Source of the DNA: a bacterium
GTDB lineage: Bacteria; Cyanobacteriota; Sericytochromatia; S15B-MN24; UBA4093
Length of the DNA: 64,000 nt
Assembly (NCBI GenBank): GCA_017744355.1
Contig: JAGIBK010000001.1
Coordinates: 835,694-899,693, forward strand
Direction of reading: 5' to 3'
Positions 43,763-52,867 of this stretch are shown piece after piece. Position numbers and translations under genes: made by a program. Below the pieces are notes generated by a model, which ran no database searches, was not told the origin of the DNA, and saw only the letters and a list, made by a program, of their open reading frames with translations. Positions within the stretch are counted from its first letter, which is position 1, and every line of letters starts with the position of its first letter.

Positions 43763-44224
43763 ATGGCGGTACGAGTCTACGGCCTGAACCACATCGCGAT
43801 CGAGGTGACCGACGCAGCGGCAGCGGTCGCCTTCTACTCGGACGTCTTCGGGCTCGAGATGCTGACGGGGGGCGAAGGCGCCGCCTGGTGCAAGATGGGC
43901 GAGCACCAGTTCATGGCGATCTTCGAGGTCGAGGAGCTACAGCCGGACAGGACCCGCCACTTCGGCCTGATGGTCCGGGACGCCGCGCAGATCGCCGAGG
44001 TGCGCCAGAAGGTGCAAACCAAGTACGGCCTCACCCTTGAGCCCCACTTCCGATGCGACTTCCGGGATCCCTGGGGCAACCGCATCCAGGTGGGGGACCT
44101 GCACGACGAATCGCTCGTCTGGCTCTTGCCCTACCAGGAGGTCCAGAAGGCGGGCATCGTCTTCAGCGACACGGCCGACCAGAGCGCCAAGGACCCATCA
44201 CTCGACGCCTTCGGCCGGGAGTGA
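43763..44224 (+). CDS. VOC-family (glyoxalase-like) protein
   Basis: The 153-residue protein has a single vicinal-oxygen-chelate domain: LNHIAIEVTDAAAAVAFYSD (metal His at about residue 10), a second strand set with HFGLMVRD (about 67), and FRDPWGNRIQVGDL, where the usual terminal metal Glu is replaced by Gln/Val/Gly. Metal binding may therefore be incomplete. AAGGAGGT is five bases before the ATG. Substrates of VOC proteins vary (methylglyoxal, fosfomycin, dioxygenase substrates), so no specific role is given. Confidence 0.8.
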   Translation: MAVRVYGLNHIAIEVTDAAAAVAFYSDVFGLEMLTGGEGAAWCKMGEHQFMAIFEVEELQPDRTRHFGLMVRDAAQIAEVRQKVQTKYGLTLEPHFRCDFRDPWGNRIQVGDLHDESLVWLLPYQEVQKAGIVFSDTADQSAKDPSLDAFGRE

Positions 44225-44245
44225 GGCGCTCCCGCACCAAAAGTT

Positions 44246-44279
44246 CTTCGCCGCGGATGCTCATGCACCCGCGGCGAAG
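44246..44279. terminator. Likely bidirectional terminator
   Basis: CTTCGCCGCGG (44246-44256) pairs perfectly with CCGCGGCGAAG (44269-44279). On the minus strand it is followed by AACTTTT. It lies between the converging VOC and DMT genes. Confidence 0.55.
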
Positions 44280-44287
44280 GAATCGTC

Positions 44288-45238
44288 CTATGGTTTCGTG
44301 ACGGGCGCTAAGCTCTCTGCTGCTCCGCCTGCCTTCTGCTGCTCGGGCTGCCGCTGTTTGCGCGGCGTCCAGCCGTTGAGCGAAAGGGCCACGAAGAGGA
44401 TCAAGAGGGCCACGATGCTGATAGGGTGGAACGGCTCGCCCAAGAGGAAGATGCCGAGCGACATGCCCACCATGGGCACCAGGTAGTTGCTCAGCGAGGC
44501 GAAGGTCGGACCCGCCTTGGCGATCAGCACCACGTACAGCAAGTAAGCGATACCCGCGTTGACGACGCCCAGGAAGATCAGGGCGCCCACCACCTTGAGG
44601 CTCCAGGTCAGCGCCCAGGGGCGATCCACCCACAGGGCGAAGGGCAGCAATTGCAAGGTCGAGGCGAAGAGGATGTTGCGGGCCGTGGTAATGAAGGTCG
44701 GCGAATCGAGGCGCTTGATCAAGACGAGACCGCCGGCGAAGCACCCCGCACCGCCGAGCATGGCGAGCATTGGAACCATGTTGCCCCCGAAGCCGTGCTG
44801 GAGGCTCGCGGCGTTGAGGACCAGGACGCTGACGAAGCCCAGCCCGATGCTCAGGACGTTCCCCAAGGTCAGCTTCGTGCCCTTGATGATGAGCGGGGTC
44901 AGGACCAAGGCGAAGAGGGGGATGGTGCCGTTCAGGATGGCGGCCGTCCCGCTTTCGAGCTGACGCTGGCCCCAGGCCATCAGGAAGAAAGGCAGGGTCG
45001 CATCCACCACGGCGATCCAGAAGTAGGTCATGAAGGGGATCTTGCGGGTGGGGGCGGCTGCCACCTCGCGACGCTCGCGCGAGAAGTGGAAGATCACCGC
45101 CAGGGTCAGGGCCGCCAGCGCCGAGCGCACGAACGCGATGGTCAGCGGGGGCAGCGCGGCCAGGGCAATCTCGTTGAAGAAGAATTGGGAGCCCCAGATC
45201 AGGCTGATCGCCACCAGGAGCGGAAAGTGCTTGTTCAT
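44288..45238 (-). CDS. EamA/DMT-family exporter
   Basis: The 316-residue protein has ten hydrophobic segments in two EamA repeats (about residues 5-135 and 150-285), the layout of drug/metabolite transporters such as RhaT or YdcZ-type exporters. PMLAMLGGAGCFAGGLVLIK and LSNYLVPMVGMSLGIFLLGE are typical. The C-terminus is hydrophilic. The ATG at 45238 lacks a ribosome site; an extended -10 (TGCTATACT) ends seven bases upstream, so the mRNA is probably leaderless. A longer frame to 45718 is rejected. Confidence 0.85.
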   Translation of the reverse strand: MNKHFPLLVAISLIWGSQFFFNEIALAALPPLTIAFVRSALAALTLAVIFHFSRERREVAAAPTRKIPFMTYFWIAVVDATLPFFLMAWGQRQLESGTAAILNGTIPLFALVLTPLIIKGTKLTLGNVLSIGLGFVSVLVLNAASLQHGFGGNMVPMLAMLGGAGCFAGGLVLIKRLDSPTFITTARNILFASTLQLLPFALWVDRPWALTWSLKVVGALIFLGVVNAGIAYLLYVVLIAKAGPTFASLSNYLVPMVGMSLGIFLLGEPFHPISIVALLILFVALSLNGWTPRKQRQPEQQKAGGAAESLAPVTKP

Positions 45239-45245
45239 TCTGTCG

Positions 45246-45254
45246 AGTATAGCA
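45246..45254 (-). promoter_or_regulatory. Extended -10 promoter giving a leaderless DMT mRNA
   Basis: On the minus strand TGC-TATACT (45254-45246) is followed by seven bases and the ATG at 45238; initiation about seven bases past the box would be at the start codon. The -35 is weak, as expected for an extended -10. Confidence 0.58.
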
Positions 45255-45409
45255 GACCCGAAAGTCGCCTCACCAGGACATCCCGCTCGAATGACCCCCG
45301 GGACATCAAGTGGATTCCAGGCGCTTCGGCACCTCGCACCTTGACCCGCCCGCCGACGATGAGAAGATGAAGACAAGGAGCACGACGAGGCTCGACCAAG
45401 GAGGCACAC

Positions 45410-45670
45410 ATGGCCAGAACGACCAAGGACCTGCTGGAGGCGATCCATCGACAAGGGCACCTCGGCGGCAGGCAGATGAGCGAGATCGTGGCGGCCGTCC
45501 ACAACCACAACGGCCAGGCAGACAGCGCCACCGACATCTGGGACCGCGCGGCGCACCACGATTTCGGGCACCTTTTCTATCTTTACAAGGACGCCGAGCG
45601 GTGGCTCGACGTTCACGGCAACGAATTGAGCCGCCCCGAAGTGGAGCGGCTCTGGGAGGTCATCTCGTAA
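45410..45670 (+). CDS. Hypothetical 86-residue protein
   Basis: The soluble protein (MARTTKDLLEAIHRQGHLGG, then HHDFGHLFYLYKDAERWLDV) is predicted mainly helical with many His and Trp. AAGGAGG (45398-45404) is five bases before ATG. The next gene starts one base after its stop. No family is recognised. Confidence 0.68.
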   Translation: MARTTKDLLEAIHRQGHLGGRQMSEIVAAVHNHNGQADSATDIWDRAAHHDFGHLFYLYKDAERWLDVHGNELSRPEVERLWEVIS

Positions 45671-45671
45671 C

Positions 45672-45935
45672 GTGCACGTGATCCGGATCCCGACGGCTTC
45701 GTCGCCGAGCGGCAACAAACGTAGCTATCACTTCGAGGACCTGGTCCGGGCCGGCTTCGGCCCGGGCCGCATGATCCCGTCCGGGATCGACTGGGGTGAC
45801 CTGGAGGCCTCCTGGCACGGAGACCACTGGCTCTACCGTGCCAAGACGCCCCACGGAAACCGCTGGCTGATGCTCAACGACCCGATCCCCAGCCGGGGCC
45901 AAGCCCTTCTTGCGCAGCAGCCGCTCGAAGGCTAG
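45672..45935 (+). CDS. Hypothetical 87-residue protein, GTG start, coupled to the gene before
   Basis: The frame starts with GTG one base after the upstream stop codon, with no ribosome site, so it relies on translational coupling. The product has a beta-rich, Trp-containing composition (SGIDWGDLEASWHGDHWLYR, GNRWLMLNDPIP). Its TAG stop shares four bases with the stop of the convergent membrane gene. Family unknown. Confidence 0.6.
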   Translation: MHVIRIPTASSPSGNKRSYHFEDLVRAGFGPGRMIPSGIDWGDLEASWHGDHWLYRAKTPHGNRWLMLNDPIPSRGQALLAQQPLEG

Positions 45936-46387
45936 AAGCCGGGCATCAGGGGCCGCCACCAGGGGATGGCGAAGAGGATCGCGAGGGTCGAGAGGGTGTA
46001 CCAGATGGCCGCCGTGCGGAACTTGGCGTCGTTGGAGGCCTTCTTGACCATGACGCTGCCCACGTGGGCGAGGACGACCGCCACCAGCATCAGGAAGGCG
46101 TGCTCGACGGCGAAGAAGCGCAGCGAGGGCTCCTTCATGGCCGCCTTCATGTTGGAGAGGGCGGTCCTGGTCACGGGGCTCAGCCCGAAGTAAAGCACGA
46201 TCCCGAGCAGGAACTGCAGGTCCAGCGCGCCGGTGAGCATCACCCCGTAGCGGCGATCGCCTTCCTGCCATTCCTTCTTACCAAACCAACCTTTATACGC
46301 CATCACCAGCGCCAGCGCGGCGAGGGCGAGCACCAACCAACGCAGCACGTTGTGGGCGCCAAGAACCATCGGATACATCTCAAACAA
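45932..46387 (-). CDS. Four-helix membrane protein, cytochrome-b-like
   Basis: The 151-residue protein has four membrane helices (about 10-30, 48-70, 92-113 and 125-145). Histidines stand in GAHNVLRWLVLALAAL (helix 1) and VEHAFLMLVAVVLAHVGS (helix 3), in positions that could ligate haem. The pattern LRFFAVEHAFLMLVA and YKGWFGKK match small proteins usually labelled cytochrome b in Bacteroidetes. Haem binding is inferred, not shown. A 7-bp palindrome lies 25 bases upstream (46412-46429). Confidence 0.7.
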   Translation of the reverse strand: MFEMYPMVLGAHNVLRWLVLALAALALVMAYKGWFGKKEWQEGDRRYGVMLTGALDLQFLLGIVLYFGLSPVTRTALSNMKAAMKEPSLRFFAVEHAFLMLVAVVLAHVGSVMVKKASNDAKFRTAAIWYTLSTLAILFAIPWWRPLMPGF

Positions 46388-46411
46388 CCTTTCTACAGGG
46401 AATAGAGCCGA

Positions 46412-46429
46412 GGGATACTACCGTATCCC
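46412..46429. repeat. Short palindrome GGGATAC-TACC-GTATCCC
   Basis: Perfect 7-bp arms with a 4-base loop lie 25 bases upstream of the cytochrome-b-like gene and just past the end of the hybrid kinase gene. It could be an operator or a weak terminator; no T-run follows. Confidence 0.35.
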
Positions 46430-46460
46430 AGCACAAGCCGCAAGCCTGAGCGCTAAAAGA

Positions 46461-49271
46461 TCACGCTTCGTAGCGGATCTCCACCTGCGCCAGGTAGGCC
46501 TCCAGGGCATCGATCGCCCGCGCAAGCACCTCGGCGTCCTCGCTTTTCGCAGCCCCCTCGATCACGCGCCCGATGTCGGTGATGTCCGGGAAGCCGAAGG
46601 TGCTACCCGTTCCCGCCAGGTTGTGCCCGACTCGGCGGGCGGTTTCGAGGTCCTTTTCCGAGAGGGCCCCGCGCAGGGTCCGCACGTCCGTCTCGCGGTT
46701 CTCGAGAAAGCGCGGAATCAACGGCGCCAGGTCCTGCCGAACGATCGCGACGCATCCCTGGAGCACGGGCTCGGGCGCGGTGGGGGGCTCGGGCGGCGCA
46801 AGGTCGTCGATGCGCTCGACGGAGCCTGCGATCTCCGCCACCAGGCGCAGCAGGTTCTCCTTGGCGATCGGCTTGGTCAGGTGCATGGTGCAGCCCGCCT
46901 CCATGCTGCGCTGAGCCTCCTCCTTGAGGGCGAAGGCGGTCAGGGCAATGACGGGCACCTCGCCCATCCCCTGGGCGCGCTCGAACTCGCGGATGGCGCG
47001 AGTGGCGGTATAGCCGTCCAGGATGGGCATCTGCATGTCCATGAAGACCAGATCGTAAGCGTTCGCACGGTAGCGCTCCAGGGCGATCGCCCCGTTCTCC
47101 GCCACCTCCAGGTGGTGGGGGGTGTGGCGCAGGTAGGCCTTGAACACCGCCCGGTTGTCCTCGGCGTCCTCGGCCAGCAGGATCCGCAGGGGCCGCACCG
47201 GCTGGGGGGCTTCTGCCGGGACCCGGCGCGTGGCTTCGCGCGGGGCCTCGGCCTCAGGCAACTGGACCGTAAAGTGGAAGGTGCTCCCCTTGCCCACCCG
47301 ACTCTCGACGCCGATCTCACCGCCCATCAGGTGGACGAGGCGCCGGACGATGGAAAGACCCAGGCCGGTGCCCCCGTAACGGCGGGTGGTCGAGGAATCG
47401 GCCTGCTGGAACTTCTCGAAGATCAGCTCGCGCTTGTGCTCGGGGATGCCGATCCCCGTGTCCGAGACCGCGAACGAGAGCTGGCCGCCGGGGCCCGGCG
47501 CCACCCGGAGCACCACCTCGCCCTGCTGGGTGAACTTGAGGGCGTTGCCGATCAGGTTGTGGATCACCTGGCCCAGGCGGTGCGGATCCCCCAGCACGTA
47601 GGGCGGCACGCCCGCCTCGACCTCGGCTCGCAGGTTGATCCCCTTGGCGCGCGCGCGGACCGCCCCGAGATCGATAGCCCTGTCGATGACCTCGCCGAGC
47701 TCGAAGACGGTCCGATCCAGCTCCAGCTGGCCGGCCTCGACCTTCGAGAGGTCGAGAATATCGTTGATCACCGTCAGGAGGTTGTCGCCCGCACGGCGAA
47801 AGACCGCAACGTAGCCCGACTGTTCCTCGTTGAGGGGGGTCTCGGCGAGCAGCTCGGCCATGCCGAGGATCGCATTGAGCGGGGTGCGGATTTCGTGGCT
47901 CATGTTGGCGAGGAACTCGGACTTGGCCTGGGTCGCGGCCTCGGCGTGCTCCTTGGCCTGCGCGAGTTCGGCGTTCTTGCGCTCGAGATCCGCCAAGAGC
48001 GCCGCTCGGGTTTCGGCGAGCTCGCGGGCCGAACGCATCTCGGCCGCTTCAAGCTCCTTGCGCAAGAGCTCCGCCTGCGCCCGGCGGTGCTCCGCCTCGA
48101 TGTGGCGGCGGCGCAGCTGGGCTCGCAGGCGACCCAGGATGGCCGCGTCGTCGTTGCCCTTGACCAGGTAATCGTCCGCCCCCGCGTTGAGGGCCTCGAT
48201 CATGGTGGCTTCTTCCTCGATCCCCGAGAGGATGACGAGCGGGATCTCGCGCCAAAGCGGGTTGCGCTTGACGAGCTGGCAGAGCTGGAGGCCCGAGATG
48301 CCGGGCATCAGCATGTCGAGCAGGATGCAATCCACCGGCTGGACCACGAGCAGATCCAGCGCATCTTCGCCCGACTTCGCGACGACAACGTCGTAGCCCT
48401 CCTGCTGGAGGCGGCTCGCCAGGTGCCGATGATGGTTAGGGTTGTCGTCGACCAAGAGGACCTTCTTGGGGCCGAGCGGACTGGAGAGGGCGAGTACCGG
48501 GCTGGGCGGGGCGGCCGAGCGCAAGAGAGCCGAGAGGCGCGCGAGGATGAGGCTCAGGGGCTCTGACTTGCGGACGTAGGCGTCCGCCCCCGCCTCCAGG
48601 CCCTGGATCTCGTCGGCGAGGGCCTCGGAGGCGGTCAAGAGCAGGCACGGGATGTGACGCAGGCTCCCGTCCAGCCTCAGGCGATGGATGACGGTTGCGC
48701 CGTCGATGCCCGGCAGCCGGCCATCCACCACGATGACCGAAGGCTGGTGCAGGACCGCGAGGCGCAGGCCCTCCTCGCCGCTCTCGGCGGTGACGCACTC
48801 GTAGCCCGCTTCCTGGAGGGCCTCGCACAGCGCCGCGCGAAAGGTCGCGCTGTCCTCGATCACGAGCACCTTGACGCCCGACGAGACGGCGGGCGCTTGG
48901 TCGGCAGGACGCATCAGCTCGCGCGCGCGCAGCACCAGGTAGTCCGGGTCGTAGGGCTTGCCGACGAAGTCGATGGCCCCGCCCGAGAGGCCTCGGATGC
49001 GATCGCGGACCTCGGCCTCGGACGACAGCAGGAGCACCGGCAAATCGCGTGTCCCGGGATCATGCTTGAGTTCGGCGAGCAGATCCAGGCCGTCTCCGTC
49101 GGGCAGGTGCAGATCGAGGACGGCCAGGCCGTGCGGCGTGTTTGCGAGCGCTTCACGGGCGCTTACAAGCGTCGCGCAGAGGGTCGTGGGGATCCCCGCC
49201 GCCTCGAAGGCTTCGTGCAGGCTCATGCGAATGGTCAAACTATCGTCGAGGATCAAGACGGGCAGGGTCAC
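46461..49271 (-). CDS. Hybrid histidine kinase: REC-REC-REC-HisKA-HATPase-REC-HPt
   Basis: The 936-residue cytoplasmic protein has three N-terminal receivers (Asp in [20 protein letters not shown] and [10 protein letters not shown]), a coiled coil, a kinase core ([14 protein letters not shown] near 455; [28 protein letters not shown]), a fourth receiver ([11 protein letters not shown]) and an HPt domain ([14 protein letters not shown] near 885). All phospho-residues seem intact, so it can run a full internal phosphorelay. GTG 49271 overlaps the cheB stop (GTGA). It is the last gene of the chemosensory operon, where Wsp has a diguanylate cyclase. Confidence 0.9.
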   Translation of the reverse strand: MTLPVLILDDSLTIRMSLHEAFEAAGIPTTLCATLVSAREALANTPHGLAVLDLHLPDGDGLDLLAELKHDPGTRDLPVLLLSSEAEVRDRIRGLSGGAIDFVGKPYDPDYLVLRARELMRPADQAPAVSSGVKVLVIEDSATFRAALCEALQEAGYECVTAESGEEGLRLAVLHQPSVIVVDGRLPGIDGATVIHRLRLDGSLRHIPCLLLTASEALADEIQGLEAGADAYVRKSEPLSLILARLSALLRSAAPPSPVLALSSPLGPKKVLLVDDNPNHHRHLASRLQQEGYDVVVAKSGEDALDLLVVQPVDCILLDMLMPGISGLQLCQLVKRNPLWREIPLVILSGIEEEATMIEALNAGADDYLVKGNDDAAILGRLRAQLRRRHIEAEHRRAQAELLRKELEAAEMRSARELAETRAALLADLERKNAELAQAKEHAEAATQAKSEFLANMSHEIRTPLNAILGMAELLAETPLNEEQSGYVAVFRRAGDNLLTVINDILDLSKVEAGQLELDRTVFELGEVIDRAIDLGAVRARAKGINLRAEVEAGVPPYVLGDPHRLGQVIHNLIGNALKFTQQGEVVLRVAPGPGGQLSFAVSDTGIGIPEHKRELIFEKFQQADSSTTRRYGGTGLGLSIVRRLVHLMGGEIGVESRVGKGSTFHFTVQLPEAEAPREATRRVPAEAPQPVRPLRILLAEDAEDNRAVFKAYLRHTPHHLEVAENGAIALERYRANAYDLVFMDMQMPILDGYTATRAIREFERAQGMGEVPVIALTAFALKEEAQRSMEAGCTMHLTKPIAKENLLRLVAEIAGSVERIDDLAPPEPPTAPEPVLQGCVAIVRQDLAPLIPRFLENRETDVRTLRGALSEKDLETARRVGHNLAGTGSTFGFPDITDIGRVIEGAAKSEDAEVLARAIDALEAYLAQVEIRYEA

Positions 49272-50332
49272 GGGAACCTCCGATCGGGGGCCTGAGCGAT
49301 CGAGAATGCCTGGAGGGTCTGAGCGATGCGGAAGGGCGGCAAGGTGACGGCCGCAGCGCCTAGCTTGATCGCCTCACGCGGCATGCCGAACACCACCGAC
49401 GAGGCCTCGTCCTGGGCGATCGTGTGGCCGCCGGCCTGCTTGATGGCGAGCAAGCCTTCCGCCCCGTCGCGGCCCATCCCGGTCAAGAGGCAGCCGATGG
49501 CCCCCTCGCCGTAGGTTTTGGCGACGGATTCGAAGAGGACGTCCACCGAGGGACGGCAGGCATGCCGCGCCGGCGCTTCGGTGAGGCGCAGCCCCTCGGG
49601 GGTGGCGACCAGGTGCCGGCCGGGGGGCGCGACGATCACGCAGCCCGAAAAGGGAAGCAACATGCCATCGGTGGCCGCCTTGACCGGCAGCGGCGAGAAG
49701 CTCGCAAGCCACTCGACGAACGAGGCGCCGAAGGGTTCCCCGATGTGGAGGACGAGCAGGATGGGCAAGGAGAAGCTCGGATCGAGCCCCTCCAGGATCT
49801 CGCGGATGACGCCCGGTCCGCCCGTGGAGGCCCCGAGCGCCACCAGCCGAGGCGTCTTCCGGGGGGCCAGGGTGTTGGGCAACGCCGGCGTGCGGGAGGC
49901 TGCGCGCAAACGACCGAGCGGATGCCGGATCACCTTGATCCGCGAAACCAGCTTGACCGCTGCGCAGAGCTTGCGCTCCCACTCCTTGCTCGCAAGGGCG
50001 CCGTTCGGCTTCTCGAGCACGTCCACCGCCCCGGCCGCCAGCGCTTCGCAGGTCTCGTAGGCCTCGCCGCGGTTGAGCGAGCCCGAGACGATCAGGATGG
50101 GGGTCGGACAGTGCGCCATGACGTGGCAGGTCGTCTCGAGGCCGTTCAGGCGCGGCATGACGATGTCCAGGGTGATCACGTCCGGGCGCAGGCTCTCGCA
50201 GAGGGCGATCGCCGCAACGCCGTCGGCCGCCTCCCCGACCACCTCCAGCTCGGGATCCGCCGAAAGCACCTCGACCAGGTACTTGCGGACCGTCAACGAG
50301 TCCTCGACCACCAGCACGCGCGTCCGAGCCAT
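49268..50332 (-). CDS. cheB: CheB protein-glutamate methylesterase
   Basis: The 354-residue protein has a receiver (Asp in [13 protein letters not shown], about residue 56) and the methylesterase domain: Ser in [10 protein letters not shown] (about 168), His in [10 protein letters not shown], Asp in [11 protein letters not shown] (about 292). The enzyme removes methyl groups from receptor glutamates and is activated by CheA. ATG 50332 overlaps the cheA stop (TGATG); the end overlaps the hybrid kinase by four bases. It corresponds to WspF by position. Confidence 0.93.
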   Translation of the reverse strand: MARTRVLVVEDSLTVRKYLVEVLSADPELEVVGEAADGVAAIALCESLRPDVITLDIVMPRLNGLETTCHVMAHCPTPILIVSGSLNRGEAYETCEALAAGAVDVLEKPNGALASKEWERKLCAAVKLVSRIKVIRHPLGRLRAASRTPALPNTLAPRKTPRLVALGASTGGPGVIREILEGLDPSFSLPILLVLHIGEPFGASFVEWLASFSPLPVKAATDGMLLPFSGCVIVAPPGRHLVATPEGLRLTEAPARHACRPSVDVLFESVAKTYGEGAIGCLLTGMGRDGAEGLLAIKQAGGHTIAQDEASSVVFGMPREAIKLGAAAVTLPPFRIAQTLQAFSIAQAPDRRFP

Positions 50333-52359
50333 CAGCCCACCAGCCCTCGGACCGTCTGCAGGAAGATCCCCTGGTCGAACTCGCCCTTGACGATATAGGC
50401 CCGCGCGCCCACCTCGAGGCCCCGACGCCGATCAGCGGGCGCCGCCCGGGAGGTGACGAGGATCGCCGGGACCTCCGCGAGACGCGGGTCCTCGCGGGTA
50501 AGCGCCACGAAGTCGAACCCGGTCATGCCAGGCATCTCCACGTCCACGATGAAGAGGCCGTAGCGCTGGCGCTTGGCCATCTCGAGCCCCTCTTCGGCGC
50601 TGGTGGCGAGCGCGACTGTGAAGCCCGCCGACTCGAGGATGCTCTGTTCGAGCATGCGGGTGGTCAGCGAGTCGTCGATGACGAGGATCGGGAGCATGGC
50701 GTTCGAGGCCTCGGCCGGGCGCTCGGCTCCGGTTCGGGCCGTGGCCGCCGCCACGAGGCCCTGTGGATCGAGCACTGGCTGCGGGGTGCCGTCGGCGTCG
50801 AGTGCCGTGCCGATGACGAGCGGCAGCGCACCTGCCATCTTGGGCAGGGGGCGAACCACCAGCTCCGCCATGCCGATGAGGCGATGGGCGCCGACGGCCA
50901 CCTCGCGGTCCCCGGCTCGCAAGACCACCACCGACCAGGTGTCGGGGGGCGTCACGCGTCCCGAGAAGAGCTCATCCAGCGGCTGGAAGGGCAGCGCGCG
51001 ATCGTCGAGCATCAGCATCTCGGTCCCACCGTGGGTTTCGAGCTCGGTGGCCTGCAAGCGCAAGGTCTGGACCACCGCATCCAGCGGAATGGCGGCGACG
51101 AGGCCGTCCAGTTCGACCAAGAGCGCGCTCAGCGAGGTGAGGGAGACGGGCACCGTGAGCGTGAGGGTCGTGCCCTGTCCCTGGGCGGTCTCGAGGCGCA
51201 GCTCCCCCTTGCACTTGGCGACGAGGGCGTTGACCGCATCCAGCCCGATGCCTCGGCCGGAGACCGCCGAGACGGTGCGCGCCGTGCTGAAGCCCTGTCG
51301 GAAGAGCAGGCGAACCGCTGCGTCGAGATCGAGCGCCTCGGCCTCGGCGGGCGTCAGCAGGGCATGACGGGCTGCGGCCTGCTGAACTGCCGCGAGATCG
51401 ACCCCGCGGCCGTCGTCGTGGATCACGAAGGCCACCCGTGGTCCACGGCGCTCGACCGTCAGCGAGAGCGTCCCCTCGGGGGGTTTCCCTGCCTCGATTC
51501 GCGCCTCGGGGGCCTCGATCCCGTGGTCGACGCCGTTGTTGATCAGGTGCAAGAGCGCGTCGCGAATCCCCGCGAGCACGTGGCCGTCGAGGCGCTGCTC
51601 GCCGCCGGTCGGCCGGAAGACGACGCGCTTGCCGAGGCGCACGGCCGTGTCGCGGACCGCTCGTTCGAGCTCCGGGAAGATCGCCGCGGCCGGCACGAGG
51701 CGCAGGGCGTTGGCGCGCTCGCGCGACACACCTAGCTCTCGCGAGGCGCGCGAGAGGCGATTGCCGTGGGCATGGCGCAGGTGGTCCAGGTGCTTCTTGA
51801 GGTCGTGCACCCCGGGCGCGTCGGCTTGCGAGGCGAGCAACTCGTCGGCGAGGCGACACGCCTGGTCGAGGAGGAGGGTCTCACGGCGCAGGGCATCCAG
51901 TTGCGTTCCCGCCTCGGCGAGCGATTCGAGCAGCACGTCGAAGCCCGCAAGCTCCACCCGCACCGCCTCGAAGTCCGCCACAGGCTGGACCGGCTCGGGC
52001 TGAGCCTTCGCCGCCGGCGTGGCCTCGACCGGCGCGGGCGCCTCAGCCCCCAATGCCGCGAGATCGAGGGCGATGGCGTCCAGGTGCCGCAGGATCGCAT
52101 CGGTAACAGTCCCGTCGGCAGCGCCCTCTTTACGGAAAACGCCGAGCAAGTCCTCGATGGCGTGCGCCGCCTCGGCAATGCCGTCCTGCTCGACCACCCG
52201 TGCGGCCCCCTTGAGGGTGTGGGCCAGCCTGAGCAGGTTGTCGAGACCCTGCGCTGCGGGCACGCCGCGTTCTAGCTCCATCACGCCGTGGGAGAGGCCG
52301 TCGAGGATCTCGCGGGTTTCGATCCGGAAGTACTTGTAGCGATCACGGGCCATGGTCAC
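50332..52359 (-). CDS. CheA-type histidine kinase with C-terminal receiver (WspE-like)
   Basis: The 675-residue protein has an N-terminal HPt with phospho-His47 (LRLAHTLKGAARV), a helical dimerisation region, an HATPase core (NNGVDHGIEAPEAR, DDGRGVDL, SGRGIGLDAV), a CheW-like domain (about 415-540) and a C-terminal receiver (FIVDVEMPGMTG, about 600). The CheA-REC fusion is that of WspE or FrzE. GTG 52359 overlaps the CheW stop (GTGA); ATG 52353 is an equally possible start. Confidence 0.9.
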   Translation of the reverse strand: MTMARDRYKYFRIETREILDGLSHGVMELERGVPAAQGLDNLLRLAHTLKGAARVVEQDGIAEAAHAIEDLLGVFRKEGAADGTVTDAILRHLDAIALDLAALGAEAPAPVEATPAAKAQPEPVQPVADFEAVRVELAGFDVLLESLAEAGTQLDALRRETLLLDQACRLADELLASQADAPGVHDLKKHLDHLRHAHGNRLSRASRELGVSRERANALRLVPAAAIFPELERAVRDTAVRLGKRVVFRPTGGEQRLDGHVLAGIRDALLHLINNGVDHGIEAPEARIEAGKPPEGTLSLTVERRGPRVAFVIHDDGRGVDLAAVQQAAARHALLTPAEAEALDLDAAVRLLFRQGFSTARTVSAVSGRGIGLDAVNALVAKCKGELRLETAQGQGTTLTLTVPVSLTSLSALLVELDGLVAAIPLDAVVQTLRLQATELETHGGTEMLMLDDRALPFQPLDELFSGRVTPPDTWSVVVLRAGDREVAVGAHRLIGMAELVVRPLPKMAGALPLVIGTALDADGTPQPVLDPQGLVAAATARTGAERPAEASNAMLPILVIDDSLTTRMLEQSILESAGFTVALATSAEEGLEMAKRQRYGLFIVDVEMPGMTGFDFVALTREDPRLAEVPAILVTSRAAPADRRRGLEVGARAYIVKGEFDQGIFLQTVRGLVG

Positions 52360-52865
52360 GCCACTCCCACGAGGCGCGCGATCGCCTTCTCAAGCGCGGC
52401 GGTTTCGAGAACCGCGTAGGAATGGCCGGCGACCCGGACGAGCTCCTGGCTGTAGAGGTCCTGGCGCTGGCTCGACGGCGCGAAGGCCTCGCGCGGCACG
52501 CGCCAGTAGCCTTCAAGGGCCTCGAAAGCGAGCGCGACCGGTTCCTGGAAGCGGCACAAAGCGATCCAGGCGCTCGTCCCACCCGCGAGACCGAGCAAGG
52601 TGGCCAAGTCGTACACCGCCACCGCCCGGCCGCGCAGGCCCACCACACCGGACAGCCCTCGGGCGGCCCCGGGAAGAGGCACCACTTGACCGAGGGCTTG
52701 TAGCCCCGCCAGGTCCCGCAAACGAAACGCCAGGCGCTCGGCCCCGACGCGCAGCCCGATCACGTCCACGCCGTCATTGCTCGGGGCCATGAGCGGCAGC
52801 GTGAAGGCACGGTCGAAGTCGGCGCGCAGCGCCGCCAGCATCTCCTGCGAGTGGTCTTCGTCCAT
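52356..52865 (-). CDS. CheW-like coupling protein (WspD position)
   Basis: The 169-residue protein carries a CheW domain in its middle (VIGLRVGAERLAFRLRDL, GLSGVVGLRGRAVAVYDLA) with an N-terminal helical extension of about 35 residues. It should link CheA to a receptor. The real start is ATG 52865, two codons after a TTG that also could be used; it is five bases from the cheR stop (TGAGGATG). Between cheR and cheA it takes the place of wspD. Confidence 0.85.
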   Translation of the reverse strand: MDEDHSQEMLAALRADFDRAFTLPLMAPSNDGVDVIGLRVGAERLAFRLRDLAGLQALGQVVPLPGAARGLSGVVGLRGRAVAVYDLATLLGLAGGTSAWIALCRFQEPVALAFEALEGYWRVPREAFAPSSQRQDLYSQELVRVAGHSYAVLETAALEKAIARLVGVA

Positions 52866-52867
52866 CC

